Shown here piece after piece: positions 8,426 through 16,916 of a stretch of 64,000 bases of DNA. This DNA is from CAVYXK01 sp963708245 (lineage in GTDB: Bacteria > Pseudomonadota > Alphaproteobacteria > Acetobacterales > Acetobacteraceae): assembly GCA_963708245.1 (NCBI GenBank), contig OY970201.1:6014001-6078000 (forward strand), read 5' to 3'. Each line of letters opens with the position of its first letter. Positions within the stretch are counted from its first letter, which is position 1. The notes under the pieces were generated by a model, which had not been told where the DNA came from, did not search any database, and saw only the letters and a program-made list of their open reading frames with translations. A program made the translations under genes and the position numbers.

Positions 8426-9111
8426 CAGTTCTATTCGCTCGCGAGTTGAACCAGTCCGTCTTCCTGGTCCCAATCCGTCCCTTCAGGAGGTTTGCGACAG
8501 AACCATGTGCTGTGCACCCGAGCTCCACCATCCTGGCAGACCAAAGCGCTGGCATGGACATAGAGAGCAGCGACCGGTGCACCACGGGCGGCGAACCATC
8601 TTTCCATTTGATCCGAGTCTTTGCCGGAACACGAGGGGCGTCCAGGTGGGTCGTGGGTCGGGCGCTCGAAGACAAGCTGAACGGCATCCTTTTTTGTTGT
8701 CGAGCAACGTGCAGCCGGCACGCCCACGTGGTGGGGCTCCCATTGCTGCCGCCCGATGGCCGACACAGTGGCGTCGGTGCATTCCAAGATCATTCCAAGG
8801 AGGAAAGACAGGATCGAGGTCTGACCAGGAGTGGGACTCCCGGATCCTGAAATCTGACCGCGATTCGCGCTCGCCTTTGGCAGTAGTCGTTCGGCCGTCG
8901 CGGCTCTGGTCCAGGACCCAGGATCGGACCGCCGGGCTGGTGGGTGGGTGGTTCTGGCGGACGAGAATTACGGTTGACCGGGTGCTTAGTCGCACCATTT
9001 AAGTAGCGTAGCGACTAGGCCTCAAACAATAAATGGGGTCGCAGGGGAATGCTGCCTTCACTCATGCGCCCAGTGAATTTGCCGGGGCGCGAACTACGAG
9101 GGAGCCTCATT
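8426..9111. other. No supported gene; scrambled spacer
   Basis: Open frames exist on both strands (minus 8431-8793, minus 8483-8998, plus 8505-9002). None has a convincing start or a recognisable family. The 3' part up to 9111 is the likely leader of the small exported protein that follows. Confidence 0.5.
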
Positions 9112-9408
9112 ATGACAAACAGAATAACGACGTTCGTGCTGGCCGCAACGATCTGGACCGGCGGCATGACGGGTGTGGCCATGTGCGAGAGCCAAATGAC
9201 AATCGTCACATCCTCCGGTCCCGCGACATGTGCGGACTTCCGAAGAGATAGCGATGGTTCGTGGTCAGCCTTGCAAGATATCAAAGTTAACGGGCCATCT
9301 GGCTCCGTTGATGTGCCTGCCAACATGGTGAAGTTCTATCCAGGAATGACAGCGCCGGTGGGGTATGATCTGGGGAGCGCTCTGAATAGTCAGTGCCCTA
9401 ACCAATAA
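9112..9408 (+). CDS. Small exported protein of unknown function (98 aa)
   Basis: The N-terminus MTNRITTFVLAATIWTGGMT with a following GVAMC looks like a signal peptide or lipoprotein-like leader. The mature part has two further cysteines (ATCADF and SQCPNQ) that could form a disulfide. The ATG at 9112 is chosen because cgagggag lies eight bases upstream; a frame start at 9049 has none. The composition resembles HdeA-like small periplasmic proteins only superficially, so I assign no function. It is isolated among relics. Confidence 0.65.
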   Translation: MTNRITTFVLAATIWTGGMTGVAMCESQMTIVTSSGPATCADFRRDSDGSWSALQDIKVNGPSGSVDVPANMVKFYPGMTAPVGYDLGSALNSQCPNQ

Positions 9409-9688
9409 CATTAGGCTGGCGGCCGAACTTGAGCGGCCAGGTGCGCCCCTCCCCGACACAGGGGGCCGCAGGAGCGCGGAGTTTGTTGTGGATCAGAGTT
9501 GAGATCACGATATTGTGGACGTGACAAAGGATTGCCCCGTGAATCGCCCATCGCTGCGGACGCGGGTAGGAGCGGACTGGCTGGTTGCAGTGTCGATGGC
9601 TTGCGGACACCGCGCCGCCGGCCTGTCGCGCTCGTGGCGAAGCTCACATCGTGCAGCATCTCCACCCAATCTTCCGCTTGCTCGCGCC

Positions 9689-10042
9689 CCAATCTTCCGC
9701 TCGCTCGCGCTCGGCGTGAATGCTGTGCTCCGCACTCCGGGCGCGGTGGGCGATCCAGGCAGGGCGGAGCTGGGCTGCTTGCATTGCGGCCCGAACGGCG
9801 CCGGGAACTTCGTCAAGATGGTGCATAACGGCATCGAATCGCTGGCCGAGTCTCCGACTCGGGCGAAGGGTCGTGGGACGCTGCAGGCGGCGATCGACGA
9901 GAGCGTGCCAGCGCCGGTGATCTCCGCGGCGCTGTTTGCCTGCTTCGGCTCACGCCGCGAAGCCGACCACGCCGACCGCCTGCTCTCGGCATTGCGTTTC
10001 GGGTTCGGTGGTCACGCAGAGAGACCGAAGGACGGCGCTTGA
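9689..10042 (+). pseudogene. gnd: 6-phosphogluconate dehydrogenase relic
   Basis: An intact enzyme would oxidatively decarboxylate 6-phosphogluconate to ribulose 5-phosphate. The relic begins PIFRSLALGVNAVLRTPG and includes the substrate-binding block GCLHCGPNGAGNFVKMVHNG. It then jumps over roughly 130 residues to SDSGEG (in another frame), followed by TLQAAIDESVPAPVISAALF and ADRLLSALRFGFGGHAE at the C-terminus. It therefore has an N-terminal truncation, an internal deletion and at least one frameshift. The region just upstream (9409-9688) shows nothing recognisable. Confidence 0.82.
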
Positions 10043-10065
10043 CGGCGGCCGCCTCTGCGGACCCT

Positions 10066-10078
10066 GAGTAGTTTCCGA
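10066..10078 (+). repeat. Short dispersed repeat, copy 1 (tagtttccga)
   Basis: gagtagtttccga followed by ccct. It lies 24 bases after the end of the 6-phosphogluconate dehydrogenase relic. Sister copies occur at 12769 and 15698. Confidence 0.6.
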
Positions 10079-10234
10079 CCCTGCCGTCCCAGCGCCGACG
10101 CACGATAGGGTGCGAACGAAGGATGCGGCACTCCAAGCACACCTGCACCGAAGGTCCGGCACGCGCGCTGCCGACGTCTGCGACGGACAGGGCCTCGCCC
10201 TCCCGCCGGGCGAGGAGCAGATGAGGAGTAGATC

Positions 10235-12613
10235 ATGACCGCGACCGCGCTACTGTCCCCGGTCGACGTTCCATTCACAAAGTTCGCACCCGGCGTCGCA
10301 TCAGCTCTGCCCGCTGGACTTACCGCGTCCGAGGCGCAGCGCCGCCTGAAAGCTGTCGGTCCGAACGCGATGCCCGATACGACGGTGCATCCGTGGCGGC
10401 TCGCGCTGAGCAAGTTGTGGGCGCCGGTACCCTGGATGCTCGAGGCCGTGATCGTGCTCCAGGTCGGGCTGGGCGACTACGCGGAAGCCGGGATCGTCGG
10501 CGGACTTCTGGTGTTCAATGCCGCACTTGGGTTGTTCCAGGAAAGCCGCGCCCAGGCGACGCTCGAGGCGCTGAAGTCCCGCTTGGCACTGAACGCGTCG
10601 GTGCGGCGCGATGGCCAATGGGCGATCGTGCCCGCCGCCGATCTGGTGCCCGGCGACGTGGTGAAGTTATCGCTGGGCGGCGTTGTCGCCGCCGATGCGC
10701 GTCTCACCGCGGGCGAGGTCCTGCTCGACCAGTCCATGCTCACGGGCGAGTCAGTTCCCGTCGAGGCGGGTCCCGGCCTGCAAACCTACGCCGGCGCCCT
10801 GGTCAGACGCGGCGAGGCGGTGGCGGAGGTGACCGCGACCGGCGCTCGCACGAAATTCGGCCGTACCGCGGAACTGGTGCGCACGGCGCATGTGGTCAGC
10901 TCGCAACAGAAGGCGGTGCTGCACGTCGTGCGCAATCTCTCGGGTTTCAGCGGGGCTGTGATCGTCGCGTTGTCGGCCTATGCCATCTCCCTCAGACTGC
11001 CGCTCCGGGAGATCGTTCCGCTCGTCCTGACCGCGATCCTGGCATCGATCCCGGTGGCGCTCCCGGCCACGTTCACCCTGGCGGCCGCGATCGGCGCCCG
11101 GGCGCTGGCGAAGCGGGGCGTGCTGCCGACGCGCCTGTCGGCGGTGGACGAAGCGGCGACGATGGACGTGCTGTGCGCCGACAAGACGGGCACGTTGACC
11201 CGCAATGCGCTGACCGTCGCCACCGTGCGCCCCCTGCCCGGCTTTGACGCGTCGCACGTCCTGGCGCTGGCAGCACTTGCCAGCTCGGACGGCGGCCAGG
11301 ATCCCGTCGATGCGGCCATTCGCGTCGCCGCCAAGGGCAAGCAGGACAACGACACGCCGCAACTCGTGACGTTCGTGCCGTTCGACCCGGCGACGAAGAT
11401 GTCCGAAGCCACGGCGAAAACCTCGGGCGGAGAGACGTGGCGCATCCTGAAAGGCGCCTTTGCCGTCGTCATCGCCCGCGCCCAGCCCTGCGCCATCGCG
11501 GGCCCGGCGGCGAACGAGTTGGAGGGACAAGGCTTCAGGGTGCTGGCGGTGGCCGCCGGTCCTTCGGCGGCGATCAAGCTGGCCGGGCTGATCGCGCTCA
11601 GCGACCCGCCTCGCGCCAATTCGGCGGCACTGGTGACCGAACTGCGCACTTTAGGCGTCCGCACAGTGATGGTGACCGGCGACGCGCCGGCGACAGCAGC
11701 GATCGTGGCCCACTCCGTCGGGCTCGACGGCGCAGCCTGCCCGCCCGGACCGATCCCGGACGGCGTACGGCCCGAAGCGTTCGCGGTGTTCGCCGGCGTG
11801 CTCCCGGAGGACAAATACAAGCTCGTCCAGGCATTCCAGAAAGGCGGCCACACCGTCGGCATGTGCGGCGACGGTGCGAACGACGCCCCGGCGCTGCGCC
11901 AGGCGCAGATCGGCATCGCCGTCTCGACGGCAACCGATGTGGCCAAGTCGGCCGCCGGCATGGTCCTGACCGAGCCTGGACTCGCCGGCATCCTCGCCGC
12001 CGTCCGCGAGGGTCGCATAACGTTCCAGCGCATCCAGACCTACACGCTGAACTCGATCACCAAGAAGATCGTGACGGTGCTCCTGCTGATCGTCGGCTTG
12101 GTCATGACCGGGCACGCGGTCCTGACCCCGATGCTCATGGTCATCCTGCTGATCGCCGGCGACTTCCTCGCGATGTCGCTGACCACCGACAACGTCCGGC
12201 CATCGCCACGGCCGAATGCATGGCTGATCGGGCAGCTTACGATCGCCGGCGTCGTCATCGGCATCTGCCTGCTGGCGTTCTGCATCGGCGTGCTGGCCGT
12301 CGGTAAATACGTGCTGGATTTCGGCACGGAGGGGATGCGAGGGTTGACCTTCCTTGCCTTGGTGTTCGGCAGTCAGGCGACGATCTATGCGCTGCGTGAG
12401 CGCGGGCGACTGTGGGGTTCGCGTCCGAGCGCTTGGCTCGCCGCATCGTCCGTCCTCGACGTTGTGATCGCCTCGACGCTGGCCATTCTCGGCGTCGCGA
12501 TGGCGCCGCTGCCGGCGTCCCTGGTGGCCTGTACTCTCGCCGCCGCGGTCGTCTTCGCATTCGTCCTGGACCTGGTAAAGCGCCCTGTTTTCACCCGGCT
12601 TAAGATCACTTGA
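10235..12613 (+). CDS. Plasma-membrane-type H+-transporting P-type ATPase
   Basis: This complete 792-residue proton pump would export H+ at the expense of ATP. Motifs in order are an N-terminal cation-ATPase domain (GLTASEAQRRLKAVGPNAMP), the actuator TGES at 170-173, the phosphorylated Asp316 in DKTGTLTRN, the nucleotide-domain MVTGDAPATAAIV, and GDGANDAPAL near 545. The last helices contain LLIAGDFLAMSLTTDNVRPS, characteristic of the type IIIA group. The ATG lies within ggagcagatgaggagtagatcatg, which gives a GAGGAG ten bases upstream. The protein ends soon after the last helix and lacks the long charged tail of the paralogue at 3-2678. Two such pumps within 10 kb, with slipin and phosphoketolase, point to pH homeostasis or an auxiliary energy role; that is inference. 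Confidence 0.95.
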   Translation: MTATALLSPVDVPFTKFAPGVASALPAGLTASEAQRRLKAVGPNAMPDTTVHPWRLALSKLWAPVPWMLEAVIVLQVGLGDYAEAGIVGGLLVFNAALGLFQESRAQATLEALKSRLALNASVRRDGQWAIVPAADLVPGDVVKLSLGGVVAADARLTAGEVLLDQSMLTGESVPVEAGPGLQTYAGALVRRGEAVAEVTATGARTKFGRTAELVRTAHVVSSQQKAVLHVVRNLSGFSGAVIVALSAYAISLRLPLREIVPLVLTAILASIPVALPATFTLAAAIGARALAKRGVLPTRLSAVDEAATMDVLCADKTGTLTRNALTVATVRPLPGFDASHVLALAALASSDGGQDPVDAAIRVAAKGKQDNDTPQLVTFVPFDPATKMSEATAKTSGGETWRILKGAFAVVIARAQPCAIAGPAANELEGQGFRVLAVAAGPSAAIKLAGLIALSDPPRANSAALVTELRTLGVRTVMVTGDAPATAAIVAHSVGLDGAACPPGPIPDGVRPEAFAVFAGVLPEDKYKLVQAFQKGGHTVGMCGDGANDAPALRQAQIGIAVSTATDVAKSAAGMVLTEPGLAGILAAVREGRITFQRIQTYTLNSITKKIVTVLLLIVGLVMTGHAVLTPMLMVILLIAGDFLAMSLTTDNVRPSPRPNAWLIGQLTIAGVVIGICLLAFCIGVLAVGKYVLDFGTEGMRGLTFLALVFGSQATIYALRERGRLWGSRPSAWLAASSVLDVVIASTLAILGVAMAPLPASLVACTLAAAVVFAFVLDLVKRPVFTRLKIT

Positions 12614-12642
12614 AAAGAACGGTATCTAAAGATGCAACAGCC

Positions 12643-12774
12643 GTGACGACCTCAGTACAGCCCGCAAAACCCCAGGCCGGTTGCCGACAAGACCTGACCG
12701 CCGCCATCTTCGACATGGACGGCGTGCTCACCCCGATGAGGCTTGCCCGAGCTTCGCCCCTCCCAAATGAGTAG
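12643..12774 (+). pseudogene. HAD-superfamily hydrolase N-terminal relic
   Basis: The frame from a GTG at 12643 gives ...QDLTAAIFDMDGVLTPM, the motif-I start of beta-phosphoglucomutase-like HAD hydrolases (catalytic DxD). About 10 residues later it stops at a TAG that belongs to the gagtagtttccga repeat. Only about 43 of the usual 220 or more residues remain. Confidence 0.72.
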
Positions 12775-12781
12775 TTTCCGA
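12769..12781 (+). repeat. Short dispersed repeat, copy 2 (tagtttccga)
   Basis: gagtagtttccga, followed by gcctgctc. It supplies the stop codon that ends the HAD-hydrolase relic, so it marks a deletion or insertion junction. Confidence 0.6.
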
Positions 12782-12930
12782 GCCTGCTCAAGGCAGCAGC
12801 CCGAGGCCTATAGCCACAGTCGTTCACCCCGTGGTTCTGACGGGACATCGCGAGCGCGGCTGGGCCCGCATTCCGGCGGTGTGCTGTTCGTACGTTGGGG
12901 TTGAGCCGATCCATACGAGGAGTCAAGCTC

Positions 12931-15360
12931 ATGGACATAGCCCCATCCGCGAGGGAGCCTGCGGACAGCAGCGGCGATCGGACGTCTTCCGGCCAGGAAG
13001 GCACGCTAAATTCGGACGAGTTGCACCGGATGAACGCCTATTGGCGGGCAGCAAACTATCTGTCGGTGGGTCAGATTTATCTCTACGACAATCCGCTCCT
13101 GCGCGAGCCGCTGAAACTGGAGCACGTCAAACCCTTGGTGGTCGGTCATTGGGGCACGACGCCGGGTCAGAATTTCATCTACGTGCATTTGAATCGCGCG
13201 ATCAAGAAATACGACCTCGACATGTTCTATATCGCCGGCCCCGGCCACGGCGGCCCGGCGCTGGTGAGCAACGTTTATCTTGAGGGCACCTGGAGCGAGA
13301 TTTATCCGAATGTCAGCCAGGACGAAGCCGGGCTGAAGAAGCTGTTCACGCAATTCTCGTTTCCGGGTGGGATTTCCAGTCACGTCGCGCCGACCACGCC
13401 GGGATCGATCCACGAGGGCGGCGAACTCGGCTACTCGTTGAGCCACGCCTTCGGGGCCGCCTTCGACAACCCCGATCTGATCGTCGCCTGCATCATTGGC
13501 GACGGCGAAGCGGAAACCGGGCCGCTGGCGACCGCCTGGCAGTCAAACAAGTTTCTTGACCCCATCACCGACGGCGCCGTGCTGCCGATCCTGCATCTCA
13601 ACGGCTTCAAGATCAGCAACCCCACTGTGCTCGCGCGCGTCGAGCACGAGGAATTGGACCAGTTCCTCCGCGGCTGCGGTTGGACGCCGTACTTCGTAGA
13701 AGGCTCTGATCCTGAACAGATGCATGAGCTGATGGCCAGCGTCTTGGATCAGGCCATCGAGGATATCCGGCGCTTCCAACACCATGCGCGGAGCGAAAGC
13801 GACGCCACGCGGCCACGTTGGCCGATGATCGTCCTTCGCTCGCCGAAAGGCTGGACCGGGCCGAAAGTCGTCGATGGCCTGCCGGTCGAGGGCACGTTCC
13901 GGGCGCATCAGGTGCCCCTGCTAGTCGATCCGCAGCATCCCGAGCATGTCGCCCAGCTCGAGAGCTGGATGAAAAGCTACAAGGCCGAGGAGCTGTTCGA
14001 CGCGGACGGGCGGCTGATCACCGAACTGGCCGATCTTGCGCCGAAGGGCGACCGCCGGATGGGGGCCAATCCGCACGCTAATGGCGGCATCCTGCTGCGT
14101 GATCTGAAAATGCCTGACTTCCGTGTCCATGCGGTCAGCGTGCCTTCGCCCGGCGCCGCAGATGCCCAGGACACGATGGTGCTGGGTAAGTTCCTGCGCG
14201 ACATCGTGACGCAGAACGAGACGCAACGGAATTTCCGGATCTTTGGTCCCGACGAGACACTCTCGAATCTGCTCGGCGCGGTGTTCGAAGCGACTAACCG
14301 GCAATGGGACGCCAAGGAGGTTGGAGACGATGAGTTCCTGGCACCGGCCGGCCGTGTCATCGACTCAATGCTCAGCGAGCACCAGTGCGAGGGTTGGCTG
14401 GAGGGCTACTTGCTGACCGGACGGCATGGGCTGTTCAACAGCTACGAAGCGTTCATCCGCATCGTCAACTCTATGTTCAGCCAGCACGCGAAATGGCTGA
14501 AGGTTACGCGCGAGCTACCCTGGCGCCGCAACATCGCGTCGCTGAACTATCTCCTCGCTTCGCATGTCTGGCAGCAGGATCACAACGGCTTCACGCACCA
14601 GGATCCGGGATTTCTCGACCACGTCATCAATAAGAAGGCCGACATCGTCCGCGTCTATCTGCCCCCCGACGCCAACTGCCTGCTCTCGACCTTCGATCAT
14701 TGCCTGCGGAGCCGCCACTACGTCAACGTGGTGGTGGCCGGCAAGCACGCGCTGCCGCAATGGCTGACCATGGACGCCGCCGTCGCGCATTGCACGGAGG
14801 GCGTGGGCATCTGGCAGTGGGCCAGCAACGACCAGGGCGGCGAGCCGGATGTCGTGATGGCCTGTTGCGGAGACACGCCGACGCTCGAAGTCCTGGCGGC
14901 CGTCTCCATTCTTCGGGAGCACCTGCCCGAACTGAAGATCCGTGTGATCAACGTGGTCGATCTGATGAAGCTGCAGTCTCAGGGCGAGCACCCGCACGGC
15001 CTGAGCGACATCGACTATGACTCGCTATTCACCAAGGACAAGCACATCGTGTTCGCCTTCCACGGCTATCCGTGGCTCGTGCATCGGCTCACCTACCGTC
15101 GGGCCAACCACAACCTGCATGTCCGCGGCTACAAGGAAGAAGGCACCATAACTACGGCGTTCGACATGCGGGTGCAGAACGACCTCGACCGCTTCCACCT
15201 CGTGCAGGACGTGGTGGATCGTGTGCCGGGGTTGGGTGGCAAGGGTGCGTATCTGAAGCAGATGGTCCGCGACAAGCTGATCGAGCACAAGCACTACATC
15301 GACAAGCACGGCCAGGACTTGCCGGAAATCCGCAACTGGAAGTGGCGCGCATCCACGTGA
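12931..15360 (+). CDS. xfp: Phosphoketolase (xylulose-5-P/fructose-6-P)
   Basis: Phosphoketolase splits xylulose 5-phosphate or fructose 6-phosphate with phosphate to give acetyl phosphate, using thiamine diphosphate. The 809-residue protein carries the family blocks GHWGTTPGQNFIYVHLNRAI near residue 72, GPGHGGPALVSNVYLEGT near 106, the TPP-binding GDGEAETGPLATAWQSNKF near 190, FRIFGPDETLSNLL, and WLEGYLLTGRHGLFNSYEAF. The C-terminal domain ends HGQDLPEIRNWKW. The ATG at 12931 follows acgaggagtcaagctc, a good ribosome binding site; an upstream in-frame ATG at 12895 has none. No acetate kinase is adjacent; instead an aldolase relic follows. It appears intact. Confidence 0.95.
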   Translation: MDIAPSAREPADSSGDRTSSGQEGTLNSDELHRMNAYWRAANYLSVGQIYLYDNPLLREPLKLEHVKPLVVGHWGTTPGQNFIYVHLNRAIKKYDLDMFYIAGPGHGGPALVSNVYLEGTWSEIYPNVSQDEAGLKKLFTQFSFPGGISSHVAPTTPGSIHEGGELGYSLSHAFGAAFDNPDLIVACIIGDGEAETGPLATAWQSNKFLDPITDGAVLPILHLNGFKISNPTVLARVEHEELDQFLRGCGWTPYFVEGSDPEQMHELMASVLDQAIEDIRRFQHHARSESDATRPRWPMIVLRSPKGWTGPKVVDGLPVEGTFRAHQVPLLVDPQHPEHVAQLESWMKSYKAEELFDADGRLITELADLAPKGDRRMGANPHANGGILLRDLKMPDFRVHAVSVPSPGAADAQDTMVLGKFLRDIVTQNETQRNFRIFGPDETLSNLLGAVFEATNRQWDAKEVGDDEFLAPAGRVIDSMLSEHQCEGWLEGYLLTGRHGLFNSYEAFIRIVNSMFSQHAKWLKVTRELPWRRNIASLNYLLASHVWQQDHNGFTHQDPGFLDHVINKKADIVRVYLPPDANCLLSTFDHCLRSRHYVNVVVAGKHALPQWLTMDAAVAHCTEGVGIWQWASNDQGGEPDVVMACCGDTPTLEVLAAVSILREHLPELKIRVINVVDLMKLQSQGEHPHGLSDIDYDSLFTKDKHIVFAFHGYPWLVHRLTYRRANHNLHVRGYKEEGTITTAFDMRVQNDLDRFHLVQDVVDRVPGLGGKGAYLKQMVRDKLIEHKHYIDKHGQDLPEIRNWKWRAST

Positions 15361-15560
15361 GAGCCCACGCGCTCGCGGACACCCGCGAGACGGCTCACGG
15401 CCGATGGTCAGGGCCTGCTGGCGATGGACGAAAGCAATCCGACCTGTGACAAACGCTTCCTCGCGGCGGGCCTATCGGGAACTGATCGTAGCCACGCCCG
15501 ACTTGGCTCGTGCATCAGAAGCGCGATCTGTACGACGAGACGCCCGGCTGCCAGGACGCG
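15361..15560 (+). pseudogene. Class I fructose-bisphosphate aldolase relic
   Basis: Fragments of class I aldolase are spread over frames. GQGLLAMDESNPTCDKRF (from about 15411) is followed, in another frame, by RRAYRELIVATPDL (about 15462), then LYDET near 15527. In intact enzymes these are consecutive (AMDES..., RRAYREL..., ILYDET). Small indels and a missing rest make this a dead 5' end. It directly follows phosphoketolase, suggesting a former carbon-metabolism cluster. Confidence 0.8.
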
Positions 15561-15602
15561 TGGCGCATGCGAACTGGGCCGGTTGCGTTCGCTCGCGCGC
15601 GC

Positions 15603-15699
15603 CGACGGCGCCCGCCGGAGCACAGGCACCATCATCCCGGCGGATAGCGGGCAACACTTGATCGCATGAATTCGAGGTGTCACGCCAATGGTCCGTAGG
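15603..15699 (+). repeat. Repeat A, intact copy (empty site of the IS256 element)
   Basis: This 97-bp sequence contains gcggatag once, uninterrupted, where the copy at 3925-5440 is split by the IS256 element. It ends in ggtccgtagg, next to a tagtttccga repeat, and lies about 240 bases upstream of the intact slipin. Confidence 0.88.
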
Positions 15700-15710
15700 T
15701 AGTTTCCGAA
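15698..15710 (+). repeat. Short dispersed repeat, copy 3 (tagtttccga)
   Basis: ggtagtttccgaa followed by ccta. It abuts the right edge of intact repeat A. Confidence 0.55.
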
Positions 15711-15746
15711 CCTAGCCGTGGCCGCGCGGAAGGCCGATATTCTGCC

Positions 15747-15835
15747 ATCGTAGCCGTCGATAAGCCTAGTCGATAAGCCTAATCGTAGCCGCCGTCGATA
15801 AGCCTAATCGTAGCCGTCGAATAAGCCTATTCGAT
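15747..15835 (+). repeat. Degenerate tandem repeat upstream of slipin
   Basis: Four imperfect units built on tcgtagccgtcgataagcct, with partial units tcgataagcctaatc, lie in tandem. The array falls in the 240-base leader of the slipin gene and could be slippage-made or a protein-binding array. Confidence 0.85.
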
Positions 15836-15940
15836 CTGCTTTGGCCGACGCCGACGGATGCTCGGACCGCATAAGTCCGCAGCTTCGCCTCAGCCGCCGC
15901 AATGAAGGCCCGTTTCTTTCGTTCTGAAAGGCGAAGTGCT

Positions 15941-16777
15941 ATGTTCTTCTCAACTTTGTATGTCGTACTCCCGCTTGTCGTGGTAGTGGCACTCTTTCTG
16001 ATCAAGGCGACCATAAAGATCCTACGCGAATATGAGCGAGCTGTGGTCTTTACCCTAGGCCGTTTTCAGAAGGTCAAAGGGCCGGGCCTTGTGCTGTTGC
16101 TTCCCTTCATCCAGGAAATGGTGCGGGTGGACTTACGCATCCAGGTCATCGAGATACCGAGCCAGGACGTGATCTCGCACGACAACGTCTCGATGAAGGT
16201 TGACGCGGTGCTCTACTTCAACGTCGTCAATCCCGAACGAGCCATCATTCAAGTTCAGTCTTACCTTCCCGCCACAAACATGCTCGCTCAGACGACCCTC
16301 CGCGCGGTGCTGGGGCAGCATGACCTGGACGAAATGCTTTCCGAACGAAAAAAACTCAGCGCCGACGTCCAGAGCATCCTGGACGCACAAACCGAAACCT
16401 GGGGGATCAAGGTCAGCAACGTCGAGATCAGGACCGTCGAGCTCACGGATAACATGGTGCGCGCCATTGCCAAACAGGCGGAAGCGGAACGCGACCGGCG
16501 CGCCAAGATCATCCATGCGGAAGCAGAGTTCCAGGCCTCGCAAACCCTGGTCAACGCTGCCAAGATCCTCTCGAGCATTCCGGCCGCCATGCAGTTACGC
16601 TACTTGCAGACGTTGACAGAGATCGGCGCCGAACAGAATTCCACCGTCGTCTTTCCGATGCCGATCGACATCATCAAGCCGTTCCTCGAGCTGCTGGAGA
16701 GGCCCACAAAGGCGGTTGGTGCCGCCAATGGCGGCACTCATGTCCCGCTCGTGAAGGACGTTCCATTAGGAGTGTAA
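15941..16777 (+). CDS. Slipin (SPFH/stomatin-domain membrane protein)
   Basis: Slipins are membrane-anchored scaffold proteins that organise lipid domains, often paired with an NfeD protease; no nfeD is adjacent here. The 278-residue protein starts with one membrane segment (MFFSTLYVVLPLVVVVALFL), followed by EYERAVVFTLGRFQKVKGPG, the SPFH core VDLRIQVIEIPSQDVISHDN, the coiled region KQAEAERDRRAKIIHAEAEF, and the conserved end TLTEIGAEQNSTVVFPMPID. The ATG at 15941 is preferred to one at 15902 because the protein then begins with the membrane helix, as in the family, and the inverted relic at 5441-5508 also shows homology from there. A tandem repeat lies in its leader. Confidence 0.93.
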   Translation: MFFSTLYVVLPLVVVVALFLIKATIKILREYERAVVFTLGRFQKVKGPGLVLLLPFIQEMVRVDLRIQVIEIPSQDVISHDNVSMKVDAVLYFNVVNPERAIIQVQSYLPATNMLAQTTLRAVLGQHDLDEMLSERKKLSADVQSILDAQTETWGIKVSNVEIRTVELTDNMVRAIAKQAEAERDRRAKIIHAEAEFQASQTLVNAAKILSSIPAAMQLRYLQTLTEIGAEQNSTVVFPMPIDIIKPFLELLERPTKAVGAANGGTHVPLVKDVPLGV

Positions 16778-16916
16778 GGGAGGGGCCTCACACGACGAGA
16801 GGTGATCGCCAACTCAAGTGCGTGTGGCCCGCGATCCCGCAGCAACTCTTATCGAGCTCATTCCATTTTTGGGTACCCTCGATTGACGGGGCACATTAAC
16901 AAGAGAGGAGCGTGCA

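Noticed and set aside
15747..15835. CRISPR array or plasmid iterons
   Set aside because: Units are contiguous and irregular in length, without spacers; no replication initiator gene is nearby.
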